Assembly (NCBI GenBank): GCA_964576475.1
Contig: CAZNVG010000001.1
Coordinates: 1 to 64,000 of the forward strand
DNA length: 64,000 nucleotides
Reading direction: 5' to 3'
From: CAZNVG01 sp964576475
GTDB taxonomy: Bacteria > Patescibacteriota > Saccharimonadia > Saccharimonadales > CAZNVG01
This document shows, piece by piece, positions 15,881 through 24,124 of this stretch (positions within the stretch are counted from its first letter, which is position 1; the number at the start of each line of letters is the position of its first letter). A program made the position numbers and the translations under genes. The notes beneath the pieces are model-generated. The model searched no databases, had not been told where the DNA came from, and worked only from the letters and a program-made list of their open reading frames with translations.

Positions 15881-16918
15881 ATGAACTATTCGAATCCACG
15901 CATTGCTGAAGTTGCCGCTATGCTTTTCAAGCGACTAGAGGAGACAGAAGACAAATCTTCTATCCTACGAGCTACCGAATTACATGCTCTCTACGCAGAG
16001 ATACCTACGCTTGCACAGGAAAAACGTGGTGCGTTTGGCAAAGAACTCAACATGCTCAAGACCGAATTAACTGAAAAGGTAGCTGCGCATGCAGATGCTG
16101 CAGTTGTGCGTACACCAATCGATGTTACTGCACCTTATGACGAAAACATCACACCAAAACAACGACCAACATTACTTGGTCCGTCAAAAGGCAGCAAACA
16201 CCCTCTAATGGCCGAATTAGAGATAGTGCTCGATATATTTTCACGAATGGGCTTTGACACTATTGAAAGCCGGCAGATAGATGATGAGTATCATATGTTT
16301 GATAGTCTCAACTTTCCTGCAGAACACCCTGCTCGCGACGACTATGACACTTTCATGACGACCGATGGATTCATTGCGCCAGCACATGCCAGCATTATGC
16401 AGAATCGCATCCTAAAAGATGGAGCTTCGTCTTTAGACAAAGGCAATGAAATAAGTGCCGTCTACGCAGGTAGAACTTTTCGCAATGAAGATGTCGATGC
16501 GCGTCATGAGCACACCTTTTATCAGGTGGAAATAATGCACGTCGGTAAGTCAGTTACAGCCGGTAATCTCATCGCAACGTTCAAAACGTTTCTCGAGGAG
16601 TATTACGCACAAGAATTAGAAGTAAAATCACAGCCGTACTACTTTCCTTTCACTGAACCGAGTTTTGAGCTGGCGCTCAGTTGTCCGTTCTGCAAGAAGG
16701 CAGGCTGCCATGTTTGTAGCTACTCTGGTTGGATTGAATTGCTTGGTATGGGTCTTGTTCATCCGAATGTGCTTCGTCAAGGCGGTATCGATCCTGATAC
16801 ATACACTGGTTTCGCAGGTGGATTGGGGCTTGATAGACTCGTCATGATGAAATACGGCATCGAAGATGTTCGCCTCTTCCACAGCGGTAAACTTGAGTTT
16901 TTGAGGCAATTCTCATGA
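15881..16918 (+). CDS. pheS: Phenylalanine--tRNA ligase alpha subunit
   Basis: Catalytic subunit of the alpha2beta2 class II synthetase that charges tRNA-Phe. A helical N-terminal coiled-coil arm is followed by class II motif 2 (FRNEDVDARHEHTFYQVE), the FTEPSFE phenylalanine pocket segment and motif 3 (GLGLDRLVMMKYG). A Cys-rich insert (CPFC, CHVC) before GWIELLGMGLVHP may bind zinc. The ATG at 15881 is preferred to 15872 because TATAAT at 15865-15870 would place the transcript start near 15877. The stop overlaps the next start (ATGA). 345 residues, normal size. Confidence 0.95.
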   Translation: MNYSNPRIAEVAAMLFKRLEETEDKSSILRATELHALYAEIPTLAQEKRGAFGKELNMLKTELTEKVAAHADAAVVRTPIDVTAPYDENITPKQRPTLLGPSKGSKHPLMAELEIVLDIFSRMGFDTIESRQIDDEYHMFDSLNFPAEHPARDDYDTFMTTDGFIAPAHASIMQNRILKDGASSLDKGNEISAVYAGRTFRNEDVDARHEHTFYQVEIMHVGKSVTAGNLIATFKTFLEEYYAQELEVKSQPYYFPFTEPSFELALSCPFCKKAGCHVCSYSGWIELLGMGLVHPNVLRQGGIDPDTYTGFAGGLGLDRLVMMKYGIEDVRLFHSGKLEFLRQFS

Positions 16919-17247
16919 GCCAAGTAGTAACATTGACTAGGCTTCAAGAAAGCGCGTATGAAGTTGCGTCGTTGTATCGTCGTGCTGGTGGTATAAAAGG
17001 ATATACAACATGGACGAGCCGAGACTACGCTCAAGGTTTCAGCAAGGATGTTGGAGACCTCCAAAACATTCTGATGGCAAGAGAAAAACTTCGCGATGGT
17101 GACGGTAGTGATGAGACGCTCGCACATGAGCTAAGCGACTGCTTGTATTCAATACTTGTGATCGCCAAGACAGAAGGAATTGACCTTCAAACCGCATTTA
17201 TGCAGAACATGAACATGTTGAAATCAAAGATTGAGGAGCAACTATGA
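16915..17247 (+). CDS. MazG-like nucleotide pyrophosphohydrolase
   Basis: 110-residue all-alpha NTP pyrophosphohydrolase-like protein. The paired acidic helices KDVGDLQNIL and HELSDCLYSILVIAKTEGIDL correspond to the metal-binding helices of the MazG superfamily, although the first (usually ExxE) reads DxxD. Such enzymes hydrolyse NTPs or modified dNTPs to the monophosphate and PPi. It overlaps pheS by 4 bp and pheT by 4 bp, so all three are translationally coupled. Why a pyrophosphohydrolase is locked between the two synthetase subunits is unclear. Confidence 0.8.
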   Translation: MSQVVTLTRLQESAYEVASLYRRAGGIKGYTTWTSRDYAQGFSKDVGDLQNILMAREKLRDGDGSDETLAHELSDCLYSILVIAKTEGIDLQTAFMQNMNMLKSKIEEQL

Positions 17248-19769
17248 AAATATCGCTCCAATGGGCACAGTACTTTAGCAATGTAGACCTCCGTACAATT
17301 TCGGATGAACTGCTGGTTTCCAAAATCGGATCGCAAATCGGAGAAGTCGAAGGCGTAGAGGACTGGGGCAAAAAATACAAAGGTGTTGTCGTCGCGAAAG
17401 TGGTGAGCTGCGAACCGCATCCCAACGCTGACAAGCTGCACGTTTGTCGCATAGACGACGGAGGAGTTGTAGAAGGAGTCGAGCGAGATACTGAAGGTCT
17501 GGTGCAAGTGGTTTGTGGAGCGCCAAATGTAACCAAAGACGTACTCGTCGCTTGGCTACCTCCAGGTGCAACAGTTCCAACTACGTTAGAGAAAGATCCG
17601 TTTGTGCTTGAGGCACGCGAATTAAGAGGTGTGGTTAGTAATGGTATGCTTGCAAGCCTGAAGGAGCTGGGCATTGCTGATGATCATAGCGGCATACTAC
17701 TCATCGATTCTGAAGAAGTAGGCACAGAGCTTGCCAAACCTGGCACACCGTTTGAGAAGTTATATGGGCTAGATGACCTCGTTATAGATATTGAAAATAA
17801 AATGTTCACCCATAGACCAGATTGTTTTGGCGTGCTTGGTGTTGCTCGAGAAATCGCTGGCATCCAATCGTTGTCATTTGAAAGTCCGAAATGGTACACA
17901 ACGTCTCCTCAATTCGCTACTCCAGACCTACTGCCACTACGCGTCATGAATGAGGCACCTGATAGTGTGTATCGCTTCATGGCTGTAGCGATGAAGAATG
18001 TTCGAATGATACCAAGTCCTATCTGGCTACAAGCGGGATTGACTCGTGTCGGTATACGACCAATTAATTATCTCGTAGACTTAACTAACTTCTACATGCA
18101 TCTTACTGGTCAACCAATGCATGCCTATGACTACGATAAGGTGAAATCGCTTAGCGGTGAGAACGCAACGCTCGTAGCACGAGAGGCAACCAAGTCAGAG
18201 AAACTTACCTTGTTGAGTGGCAAGGAAGTACTCATCGATGCACCAAGCCTTGTGATTGCCACCGACAAAGAAGCAATAGGATTAGCTGGGGTAATGGGCG
18301 GTGCAAATACTGAAGTGGATGAGACAACAACGAACATCATCCTAGAGTGCGCATCATTTGATATGTATTCTATCCGACGCACTGCAATGAAATATGGGTT
18401 ATTTACGGACGCAGTCACACGTTTCACTAAGGGGCAAAGCCCGTTGCAAAACGACTACATACTTGCCAAAATCATGGACGACATCATACAGAACACGGGT
18501 GCTGAGCAAGCAAGTGTCGTCTACGATCTGCATAATGAACTACCATCGTCGCCTGCTGTTACTGTTAGTACAGAGTTCATCAATGATCGCTTGGGCAGCG
18601 AACTATCAAGTGAACAGATGGCGAAACTTCTACAAAACGTAGAATTTAGTGTAGCCACAAATGATGCTGAAGGCTTGAGTGTTACTGCACCGTTCTGGCG
18701 AACTGATATTGAGCAGCCAGAAGATATAGTAGAAGAGGTTGGTCGACTCTATGGGTATGACAATCTACCCATCCAGCTGCCAACTCGATCGTCATCACCT
18801 TCTCGACAAAGTACGATACTGTCATTGAAATCGCGCATACGATCCGCGCTAACAAGCGCCGGTGCCAATGAAGTGCTGACTTACAGTTTTGTGCACGGAG
18901 ATTTGCTAGAAAAAGTATCACAGCCTGTTGACCAGGCATACAAGCTCACTAATGCGATTAGCCCTGATCTACAATATTTCCGACTGAGTATTATTCCTAG
19001 CTTACTAGACAAGGTGTACATGAACGTACGCGCAGGATTTGACGAGTTTGGGATATTTGAACTGAACAAAAGCCACGTGAAGCAGCATGGACTTGATGAG
19101 TTGCAGGTGCCGAAAGAAATAGAAGCCACAGCTTTCGTATTTGCTGCCAGTGACAAACATGCCAAGCAGTTGTCTGGATCAGCCTTTTACTATGCACGTG
19201 CATACTTAGATGAAATGGCACGACAGCTAGGCTTAAAGCTTGTCTACGACGTGATAAACGAAGAGTCAGCATATCCTGTAGCCCAGCCTTTCGACCAAAC
19301 ACGATCAGCAATGGTGAGAGACAGTAGAACGGGGACTGTCCTCGGTATGATTGGTGAGTTTAAGCAGTCGACTCTCAGAAGCTTGAAGCTACCTAAGTTT
19401 ACAGCAGGATTTGAACTCGGTACCGATTTGTTACTTGGCTGCGTTGAGGATCATGTTGAATACATACCGTTGTCTAAATTTCCGTCAACTGAACAAGACA
19501 TCTGCCTCCAAGTAGATTCGAGCACTACGTATGCAGCGCTACAAGGCTGCATCTTAGATGCATTAGCGTTCATTGCAAAGGAGAAGCAATATCGCTTTGT
19601 GCTTACTCCTGTTGATGTCTATAGAGCCGAGGCTAGATCACAAAAGAACATTACTTTTAGAATTACCTTGTCTCATCCTGAGCGTACTTTGGTCACCCGA
19701 GAGATAAACGAGTTGCTTGAGCATATTTCTACTGAAGCGCACGATAAACTTGCAGCGACTCGACAGTAG
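17244..19769 (+). CDS. pheT: Phenylalanine--tRNA ligase beta subunit
   Basis: 841-residue beta subunit. An N-terminal EMAP/OB tRNA-binding domain (VVAKVVSCEPHPNADKLHVCRID, about residues 45-65) is followed by the B3/B4 editing domain, the B5 domain (DIEQPEDIVEEVGRLYGYDNLP near residue 485) and the class II-like core. A C-terminal ferredoxin-fold anticodon-binding domain ends with RITLSHPERTL. It is full length and overlaps the upstream MazG gene by 4 bp. A cytosolic partner of PheS. Confidence 0.95.
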   Translation: MKISLQWAQYFSNVDLRTISDELLVSKIGSQIGEVEGVEDWGKKYKGVVVAKVVSCEPHPNADKLHVCRIDDGGVVEGVERDTEGLVQVVCGAPNVTKDVLVAWLPPGATVPTTLEKDPFVLEARELRGVVSNGMLASLKELGIADDHSGILLIDSEEVGTELAKPGTPFEKLYGLDDLVIDIENKMFTHRPDCFGVLGVAREIAGIQSLSFESPKWYTTSPQFATPDLLPLRVMNEAPDSVYRFMAVAMKNVRMIPSPIWLQAGLTRVGIRPINYLVDLTNFYMHLTGQPMHAYDYDKVKSLSGENATLVAREATKSEKLTLLSGKEVLIDAPSLVIATDKEAIGLAGVMGGANTEVDETTTNIILECASFDMYSIRRTAMKYGLFTDAVTRFTKGQSPLQNDYILAKIMDDIIQNTGAEQASVVYDLHNELPSSPAVTVSTEFINDRLGSELSSEQMAKLLQNVEFSVATNDAEGLSVTAPFWRTDIEQPEDIVEEVGRLYGYDNLPIQLPTRSSSPSRQSTILSLKSRIRSALTSAGANEVLTYSFVHGDLLEKVSQPVDQAYKLTNAISPDLQYFRLSIIPSLLDKVYMNVRAGFDEFGIFELNKSHVKQHGLDELQVPKEIEATAFVFAASDKHAKQLSGSAFYYARAYLDEMARQLGLKLVYDVINEESAYPVAQPFDQTRSAMVRDSRTGTVLGMIGEFKQSTLRSLKLPKFTAGFELGTDLLLGCVEDHVEYIPLSKFPSTEQDICLQVDSSTTYAALQGCILDALAFIAKEKQYRFVLTPVDVYRAEARSQKNITFRITLSHPERTLVTREINELLEHISTEAHDKLAATRQ

Positions 19770-19796
19770 ATATTTACTTGTAATTTTTTAATTAAA

Positions 19797-19830
19797 GTGG
19801 CATAATCCTTCAAGCTCGCTTTGCGAGCGA
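19797..19830 (+). promoter_or_regulatory. Promoter-like element and hairpin opening the structured locus after pheT
   Basis: A CATAAT box near 19801-19806 is followed by a hairpin, GCTCGC-TTT-GCGAGC, at about 19815-19829. There is no T-run, so it is not a plain pheT terminator. It may be the 5' end of a structured transcript. The gap 19770-20142 holds no protein gene I can support. Confidence 0.35.
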
Positions 19831-19926
19831 ACCTTAACAGGCGTGGTACACCACCGGACAATCTGGATGGCTCTTTTAGGTATATATGATTTTCTATATC
19901 TAAATGAGTTATTCAGAAATGTCCTA

Positions 19927-19994
19927 GGGGGCGCGAGGCAGGTAGTTGGGGGTTATAGCCTAAACTACGCAGGGTTCGAATCCCGCCGTCTCCA
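19927..19994 (+). ncRNA. tRNA-like/tmRNA 3'-domain-like element
   Basis: GGGGGCG (19927-19933) pairs with CGTCTCC (19987-19993) as a 7-bp acceptor stem with G3-U70-type wobble and discriminator A, the alanine identity signal of tmRNA and tRNA-Ala. A T-arm with loop TTCGAAT (19975-19981) is closed by GGG/CCC plus GC/GC around a bulged A. Between acceptor and T-arm lies an H-type pseudoknot: AGGC (19936-19939) with GCCT (19958-19961), and GTAGTT (19942-19947) with AACTAC (19963-19968). There are no D or anticodon arms. A tmRNA 5' domain and tag frame were not found nearby, so it may be part of a permuted or degraded ssrA, or an att remnant. No CCA is encoded. Confidence 0.5.
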
Positions 19995-19996
19995 CT

Positions 19997-20076
19997 GGGT
20001 TAGCTAGCATATGGACTTTCACTAGTTCCTCAAATGCGAAAAGCGACGGATAAGCAACGCCGTTGCCTGCTAACCC
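19997..20076 (+). repeat. Hairpin domain directly after the tRNA-like element
   Basis: GGGTTAGC (19997-20004) pairs with GCTAACCC (20069-20076). Inside, GCAACG-C-CGTTGC at about 20054-20066 makes a second short hairpin. The domain begins three bases after the discriminator A, as if processed from one precursor. Confidence 0.5.
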
Positions 20077-20083
20077 GCCAATC

Positions 20084-20308
20084 GTTCGTTTCCATCGATG
20101 ACCATCAGGTTATCCAGAGCACCACCGAGAGGGGGTGATTGAATGGGTAAGTTCACGGGGACCAGCAAGCCTTCCGGGGCGGTCAACAACGTGCGGGTCA
20201 CCTGCGGCAACTGTCGGAACACTTACTATGTGAACCCAAATCTCGCAAGGAGAATGGGGGGATCCAGGTGTCCGAAGTGCGGCAAGTAGCCCACCCATGG
20301 AAACGAAC
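20084..20308. repeat. 12-bp perfect inverted repeat flanking the zinc-ribbon gene
   Basis: GTTCGTTTCCAT (20084-20095) and ATGGAAACGAAC (20297-20308) flank the GC-rich frame at 20143-20289 on both sides. It nests inside the 19836/20375 repeat. The function is unknown. Confidence 0.6.
20143..20289 (+). CDS. 48-residue zinc-ribbon protein, GC-rich
   Basis: A short frame with a strong ribosome-binding site (GAGGGGGTGAT just upstream). The product starts MGKFTGTSKPSG, has CGNC in the middle and ends CPKCGK, a classic four-Cys zinc ribbon with a basic NLARRMGG segment between the knuckles. Its GC content (about 60%) and codon choice (GTG, CGG, ACC, GGG) differ clearly from its AT-richer neighbours. 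It lies between nested inverted repeats. It may bind RNA or DNA, possibly the surrounding structured element; this is inference. It looks recently transferred. Confidence 0.75.
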   Translation: MGKFTGTSKPSGAVNNVRVTCGNCRNTYYVNPNLARRMGGSRCPKCGK

Positions 20309-20386
20309 AGTTCTCTTACCAGAGAAATTGACGAAGGCTTAACATGCCATCATCAATCGCGTACCACGCCTGTTAGTTTCCAAGTT

Positions 20387-20734
20387 ATGAAAAGTCAAGA
20401 ACTACACACGATTATTAAAGAACGAGTAGCCGCTGGCGAGAGTCGAGCGGTACTACGATTTATCCAACAGAATGAAAGTGCCGAAACGCTTATACCCGAA
20501 TGTCCTGGCTGTGATCAAAAGATTAAATATCGCGCTGAATCAACAGCAAAGCGCATGGGCGAGGCAGTCGTAAAGGTGGTTTGCAATATATACGAAGATG
20601 GCAGATGGAATCGCGAAGAAGATTGGCACGACACTTGCTACCATGACGCGGGCGATCCATACGGCGAAGTACTAGATGGAAGAGAAGCAGGACGAGCCAC
20701 TCAGCGCAGCAAGAGCGAAGCCGCAATTGAGTAG
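20387..20734 (+). CDS. Unknown small Cys/His protein
   Basis: 115 residues, hydrophilic. A helical N-terminus (MKSQELHTIIKERVAAGESR) is followed by ECPGCDQKIKY, resembling half of a zinc ribbon, and by WHDTCYHDAGDPYG with further Cys/His residues that could complete a metal site. No family recognised. I chose the ATG at 20387; an upstream in-frame ATG at 20297 would run through both inverted-repeat arms. It lies just outside the outer repeat and may or may not belong to that locus. Confidence 0.6.
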   Translation: MKSQELHTIIKERVAAGESRAVLRFIQQNESAETLIPECPGCDQKIKYRAESTAKRMGEAVVKVVCNIYEDGRWNREEDWHDTCYHDAGDPYGEVLDGREAGRATQRSKSEAAIE

Positions 20735-20767
20735 TGCATCAACTACAATGTACCGTACAATAGTCTC

Positions 20768-22558
20768 ATGAAACATATATGGAGAATTATTCGCTATTCG
20801 CGCGAGTTATGGCCGCTATACGTAGCGATTAGCTTCTTCACTATAGTCTTGGCACTACTTAATCAGTCGATACCGATACTGACGAAAGTAGGACTGGATG
20901 AAATATCAAATCTCATAAGTGGCCTTCCTGCATCGCAACAAAAGGTTATTTGGGTGGTTGTCATCATTTTCCTGGTTGATGTTGCCTCGACGATTAGTTC
21001 AAACATCGGCGGCTATTATGGTGATATTTTAGCGCAGAGACTACGTAAACTGCTTAGTGAAAAATACTATGAACACCTCCTCAAGCTGCCGCAAACGTAT
21101 TATGACGGAGAGCTCAGCGGCAAGATTATATCCAGGCTAAATCGAAGCATCTCGCAGATAACCAACTTTATGAACATGCTGAGTAATAACTTCTTGCAGT
21201 TTATTCTCTCAACAGTATTTACACTTGTCATTGTTGCTTACTACAGCTGGGAAGTCGCACTTATGCTCGGCCTTCTGTACCCAATTTTCTTGTACCTAAC
21301 GTCAAGAACTTCAAGTAAGTGGCAGAAATGGCAACACAAACTTAATCATCATTTAGATGTGGCAGGCGGCCGATTTGCTGAAGCAATCAGCCAGATTAAA
21401 GTTGTCAAAACCTTCCTTTATGAAGATCGCGAGTTGAAGTTTCTCAAGCGTGAGTTTGGCGAAACGCTACTCATAGGCCGCAGGCAATCAGCCTACTGGC
21501 ACAAACAAGACGTCGGACGGCGTCTAGTACTAAATATAATATTCTTCGCTGTATATGGATTCATATTCGTTCGCGCAGGACAGGGTCGCTTTACTATTCC
21601 CGAGATGGTTCTGCTTATTCAATACGCAAACTATATACGTATTCCAATTTTCAGTATGAGCTTTATTGTCGACAACACACAGCGTGCTATTGCAGATAGC
21701 AAGGATTTCTTTGAAGTAATGGCCATTGAGCCTGCAATATCTGACAAGCCTCACGCTGCAGATTTACAAGTTGGCGATGCAAGCATTGAGTTCCGACACG
21801 TAAGCTTTGCCTATGATGATGAGCCGGTTCTGAAGGGCGTAAACTTCACAATACCCAAGGATAGTAAAGTTGCGCTCGTCGGCGAAAGCGGTGAAGGTAA
21901 AACAACCCTGACTAACCTATTGCTACGACTTTATGAACCACAGAAAGGTGCAATCTTTATTGACGAACAAGACATCTCAGCAGTTACGCAATCTAGCCTC
22001 AGAGAAAACATTGGTGTTGTGTTTCAGGAACCCGCGTTATTCTCAGGGACTATTAGGGAAAATATAGCGTACGGTCGGCCAAAAGCAACATTAGCTCAGA
22101 TTCAAGCGGCAGCAAAAGCAGCTAATGCCCATGAGTTTATAGAAAAATTCGAGAAAGAATACGACACAGAGATTGGCGAGCGAGGTCTAAAACTTAGTGG
22201 CGGTCAGAAGCAACGAATTGCAATCGCCCGTGCACTACTCAAGGACGCGCCTATTTTGATTCTTGACGAGGCAACGAGCAGCCTCGACAACAGATCTGAA
22301 CGTCTTGTACAAGAAGCACTAGAGCGTCTTATGAAAAATCGTACAACTATAATCATTGCGCACAGACTCAGTACTATCGCAGACGTGGATATCATTGTGA
22401 CACTGACAAAAGGCAAAGTAGATGAAATTGGATCTCCTAAAGAGCTTGCGAAAACAAACGGCATCTACTCGCAGCTGCTTGATCTGCAACGGGGCGGAAA
22501 TACATCTACAGCTAAGCTCAAAGAGTTTGATTTAGAAGTTGCTAAAACTGAGTTGTGA
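20768..22558 (+). CDS. ABC exporter, fused membrane and ATPase domains
   Basis: 596-residue half-transporter of the ABCB/MsbA type, acting as a dimer in the membrane to export lipids, peptides or drugs; the substrate is unknown. Six hydrophobic spans occupy about residues 15-300. The ATPase domain has Walker A GESGEGKTT (about 372-380), the Q-loop VFQEPALFSG, signature LSGGQKQR (near 477), Walker B ILILDEATSSLD and the switch His in IIIAHRLST. TACAAT (20756-20761) ends 6 nt before the ATG, implying a leaderless mRNA. Confidence 0.93.
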   Translation: MKHIWRIIRYSRELWPLYVAISFFTIVLALLNQSIPILTKVGLDEISNLISGLPASQQKVIWVVVIIFLVDVASTISSNIGGYYGDILAQRLRKLLSEKYYEHLLKLPQTYYDGELSGKIISRLNRSISQITNFMNMLSNNFLQFILSTVFTLVIVAYYSWEVALMLGLLYPIFLYLTSRTSSKWQKWQHKLNHHLDVAGGRFAEAISQIKVVKTFLYEDRELKFLKREFGETLLIGRRQSAYWHKQDVGRRLVLNIIFFAVYGFIFVRAGQGRFTIPEMVLLIQYANYIRIPIFSMSFIVDNTQRAIADSKDFFEVMAIEPAISDKPHAADLQVGDASIEFRHVSFAYDDEPVLKGVNFTIPKDSKVALVGESGEGKTTLTNLLLRLYEPQKGAIFIDEQDISAVTQSSLRENIGVVFQEPALFSGTIRENIAYGRPKATLAQIQAAAKAANAHEFIEKFEKEYDTEIGERGLKLSGGQKQRIAIARALLKDAPILILDEATSSLDNRSERLVQEALERLMKNRTTIIIAHRLSTIADVDIIVTLTKGKVDEIGSPKELAKTNGIYSQLLDLQRGGNTSTAKLKEFDLEVAKTEL

Positions 22559-22566
22559 TCTGAAAG

Positions 22567-22905
22567 CTACGAACTAGCCTCAGTGTCCATCTTATCCCGT
22601 CTACTGCCACCAATAAGTAGTGCGCCCGATGCTGCTACGAGCGTTCCGCTTAAAACAACCGTTGGCCACATTAAGTCATCCCATATTTCATCTGTCGCTT
22701 GCCGGTACTCATCCCTAACGTCCTTACTGATTCGCTCATCGCTGACGACAGTTTCGTACGCAGATATTGTGGCAACCCTATCAACCGAATGAGACATCAC
22801 CAGCCAGACAGCAGTAGTACCTAACACTGATGCCACGACACGGAGTGATCCCTTTTTACGCTCCGGTTTATTGTCCCTGGTTGATTCCGTATTTTTCATA
22901 TGCAT
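22567..22905 (-). CDS. Small membrane protein with two spans
   Basis: Up to 112 residues; the third codon (22899) is an alternative start. Charged N-terminus (about 20 residues), a hydrophobic span near residues 22-38, a 40-residue acidic extracytoplasmic-type loop (VSDERISKDVRDEYRQATDE), and a second span near 80-100, ending in a short charged tail. No family recognised. It is convergent with the ABC exporter and divergent from the Nudix gene. Confidence 0.6.
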   Translation of the reverse strand: MHMKNTESTRDNKPERKKGSLRVVASVLGTTAVWLVMSHSVDRVATISAYETVVSDERISKDVRDEYRQATDEIWDDLMWPTVVLSGTLVAASGALLIGGSRRDKMDTEASS

Positions 22906-22970
22906 ACGGTACTACAATTTTGTGTATTGCGCGAATCGGCTAATCGATGTTTCTGTTGTATCATGCTTGC

Positions 22971-23450
22971 ATGAACGAGGACTATCAACCCAACTATCAA
23001 AACACATCGCGTAAGGTCGCGAGAGCCGTGCTGCTGCATGATAGCCATGTTCTTCTCATCAAGCGTCATACGGCAACCCAAGATTTCTACGCTTTTCCTG
23101 GCGGCGGCGTTGAGGCTAATGAATCATTTGAGCACGCGGTTGTTCGAGAGCTTAACGAGGAGGCCTCAATTATCGCAGCAGTAGAGCGTTTAGTGTATGT
23201 TTACACATCTCCCAAATGGGGAAAACAACAGTTCTACAAGTGTCGGTATATTTCTGGTGAACCCTTGCTACGAGCAGATAGTATTGAAGCTCAAATACAG
23301 GAACATGAGGAAAACAGTTTTACCCCAATGTGGGTGGATGTTGCGTCTTTGTCTAGTCTCGCTGTGTATCCAAGCCCTCTTGTAGACCAGCTCATAAAAG
23401 ATATTGCCTCCGGGTTTGCAGCTAAAGTTCAGCATTTTACCGACGACTAA
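22971..23450 (+). CDS. Nudix hydrolase
   Basis: 159-residue Nudix hydrolase. The Nudix box is complete, from GGGVEANESFEHAV through RELNEEASI (pattern GX5EX7REUXEEXGU with the final G/U position altered to S-I), giving the metal-binding glutamates. Such enzymes hydrolyse nucleoside diphosphate derivatives; the substrate is not predictable here. TATCAT (22959-22964) ends 6 nt before the ATG at 22971, which supports this start over one 24 bp upstream. Confidence 0.87.
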   Translation: MNEDYQPNYQNTSRKVARAVLLHDSHVLLIKRHTATQDFYAFPGGGVEANESFEHAVVRELNEEASIIAAVERLVYVYTSPKWGKQQFYKCRYISGEPLLRADSIEAQIQEHEENSFTPMWVDVASLSSLAVYPSPLVDQLIKDIASGFAAKVQHFTDD

Positions 23451-23487
23451 TGCTATAATAAAATTTCGTAAATTGAGGGAGAATATT

Positions 23488-24003
23488 GTGGCGACAAGCA
23501 ATTCGCAGCGAGTAAGTATTATTATAATTTTAGTATTGTTTGCACTTATGGGGGCGGGCGGAACACTACTGACAATATTTGGCGCTGACAAAAACGAGTC
23601 GTCGACAAGTACTACAACCAACCCTAATGAACTACAAGGAAAACCAATGAAAGACTTTACGCCAGTTGCAAAAATTGAAAAACTTGAAATTATTGACCAG
23701 AAGGTAGGCGACGGCCAAGAAGCAAAAGCGACTGACACTGTTACCGCCCACTACACTGGTGCAGTCGCAGCAACTGGTAAAGTCTTTCAGAGTTCATATG
23801 ACACCGGCCAACCTGCTACATTCCCTCTTAGCCAAGTAATTAAAGGCTGGACAGACGGTGTTCCCGGCATGAAAGTTGGTGGCAAGCGACGACTATTAAT
23901 TCCTGCTGCGCTAGCATATGGTGAACAGTCGCCAGAAGGCTCAGGAATTCCTGCAAACGCAGACCTCGTGTTCGACATCGAGCTCGTATCTATTGGCGAA
24001 TAG
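23488..24003 (+). CDS. Membrane-anchored FKBP-type peptidyl-prolyl isomerase
   Basis: 171 residues from a GTG start with GAGGGAG upstream. An N-terminal hydrophobic anchor (about residues 8-30) is followed by a Ser/Thr/Asn-rich linker and a C-terminal FKBP domain: VTAHYTGAVAATGKVFQSSYD, then IKGWTDGVPGMKVGGKRRLLIP, AYGEQSPEGSGIPANADLVFDIEL. It should act outside the membrane in folding of exported proteins. TATAAT lies at about 23454-23459. The Nudix gene ends 38 bp upstream. Confidence 0.88.
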   Translation: MATSNSQRVSIIIILVLFALMGAGGTLLTIFGADKNESSTSTTTNPNELQGKPMKDFTPVAKIEKLEIIDQKVGDGQEAKATDTVTAHYTGAVAATGKVFQSSYDTGQPATFPLSQVIKGWTDGVPGMKVGGKRRLLIPAALAYGEQSPEGSGIPANADLVFDIELVSIGE

Positions 24004-24042
24004 GACAACACCTCAATAGATCAAATAAGTAGTTAAAATTAC

Positions 24043-24083
24043 TATATATGGTGCCTTGACATAAGCACAATGCACCATATATA
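24043..24083 (+). promoter_or_regulatory. Palindromic operator overlapping the glutaredoxin-cluster promoter
   Basis: TATATATGGTGC (24043-24054) and GCACCATATATA (24072-24083) form a perfect 12-bp inverted repeat with a 17-bp centre. TTGACA (24056-24061) sits in the centre and TATATA (24078-24083) in the right arm, with 16-bp spacing, so a bound repressor would cover the promoter. The controlling protein is unknown; the redox-type genes downstream suggest a redox or metal signal. Confidence 0.6.
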
Positions 24084-24124
24084 CTTGATTTCAGAAACGA
24101 TTAAAACGAAAACAGAGGGAAATT

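Larger units (their letters stand above)
19836..20375. repeat. 15-bp perfect long-range inverted repeat enclosing a 540-bp domain
   Basis: TAACAGGCGTGGTAC at 19836-19850 is the exact reverse complement of GTACCACGCCTGTTA at 20361-20375. The repeat does not extend inward or outward. It encloses the tRNA-like element, a hairpin domain, a second inverted repeat and the zinc-ribbon gene. It could be the closing helix of a large RNA or the termini of a small mobile unit. Confidence 0.7.

Noticed and set aside
16915..16918. Alternative genetic code (TGA as glycine), as in Absconditabacteria and Gracilibacteria
   Set aside because: TGA is the natural stop of pheS, gap and other genes, and no conserved protein is interrupted by in-frame TGA.
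19927..19994. Ordinary tRNA gene
   Set aside because: Acceptor and T-arm are present, but there is no D arm or anticodon arm; a pseudoknot fills the middle. It was recorded as a tRNA/tmRNA-like element instead.
20297..20386. Upstream start at 20297 for the small Cys/His protein
   Set aside because: It would translate straight through both inverted-repeat arms, and the segment has no ribosome-binding site; the ATG at 20387 gives a compact protein.
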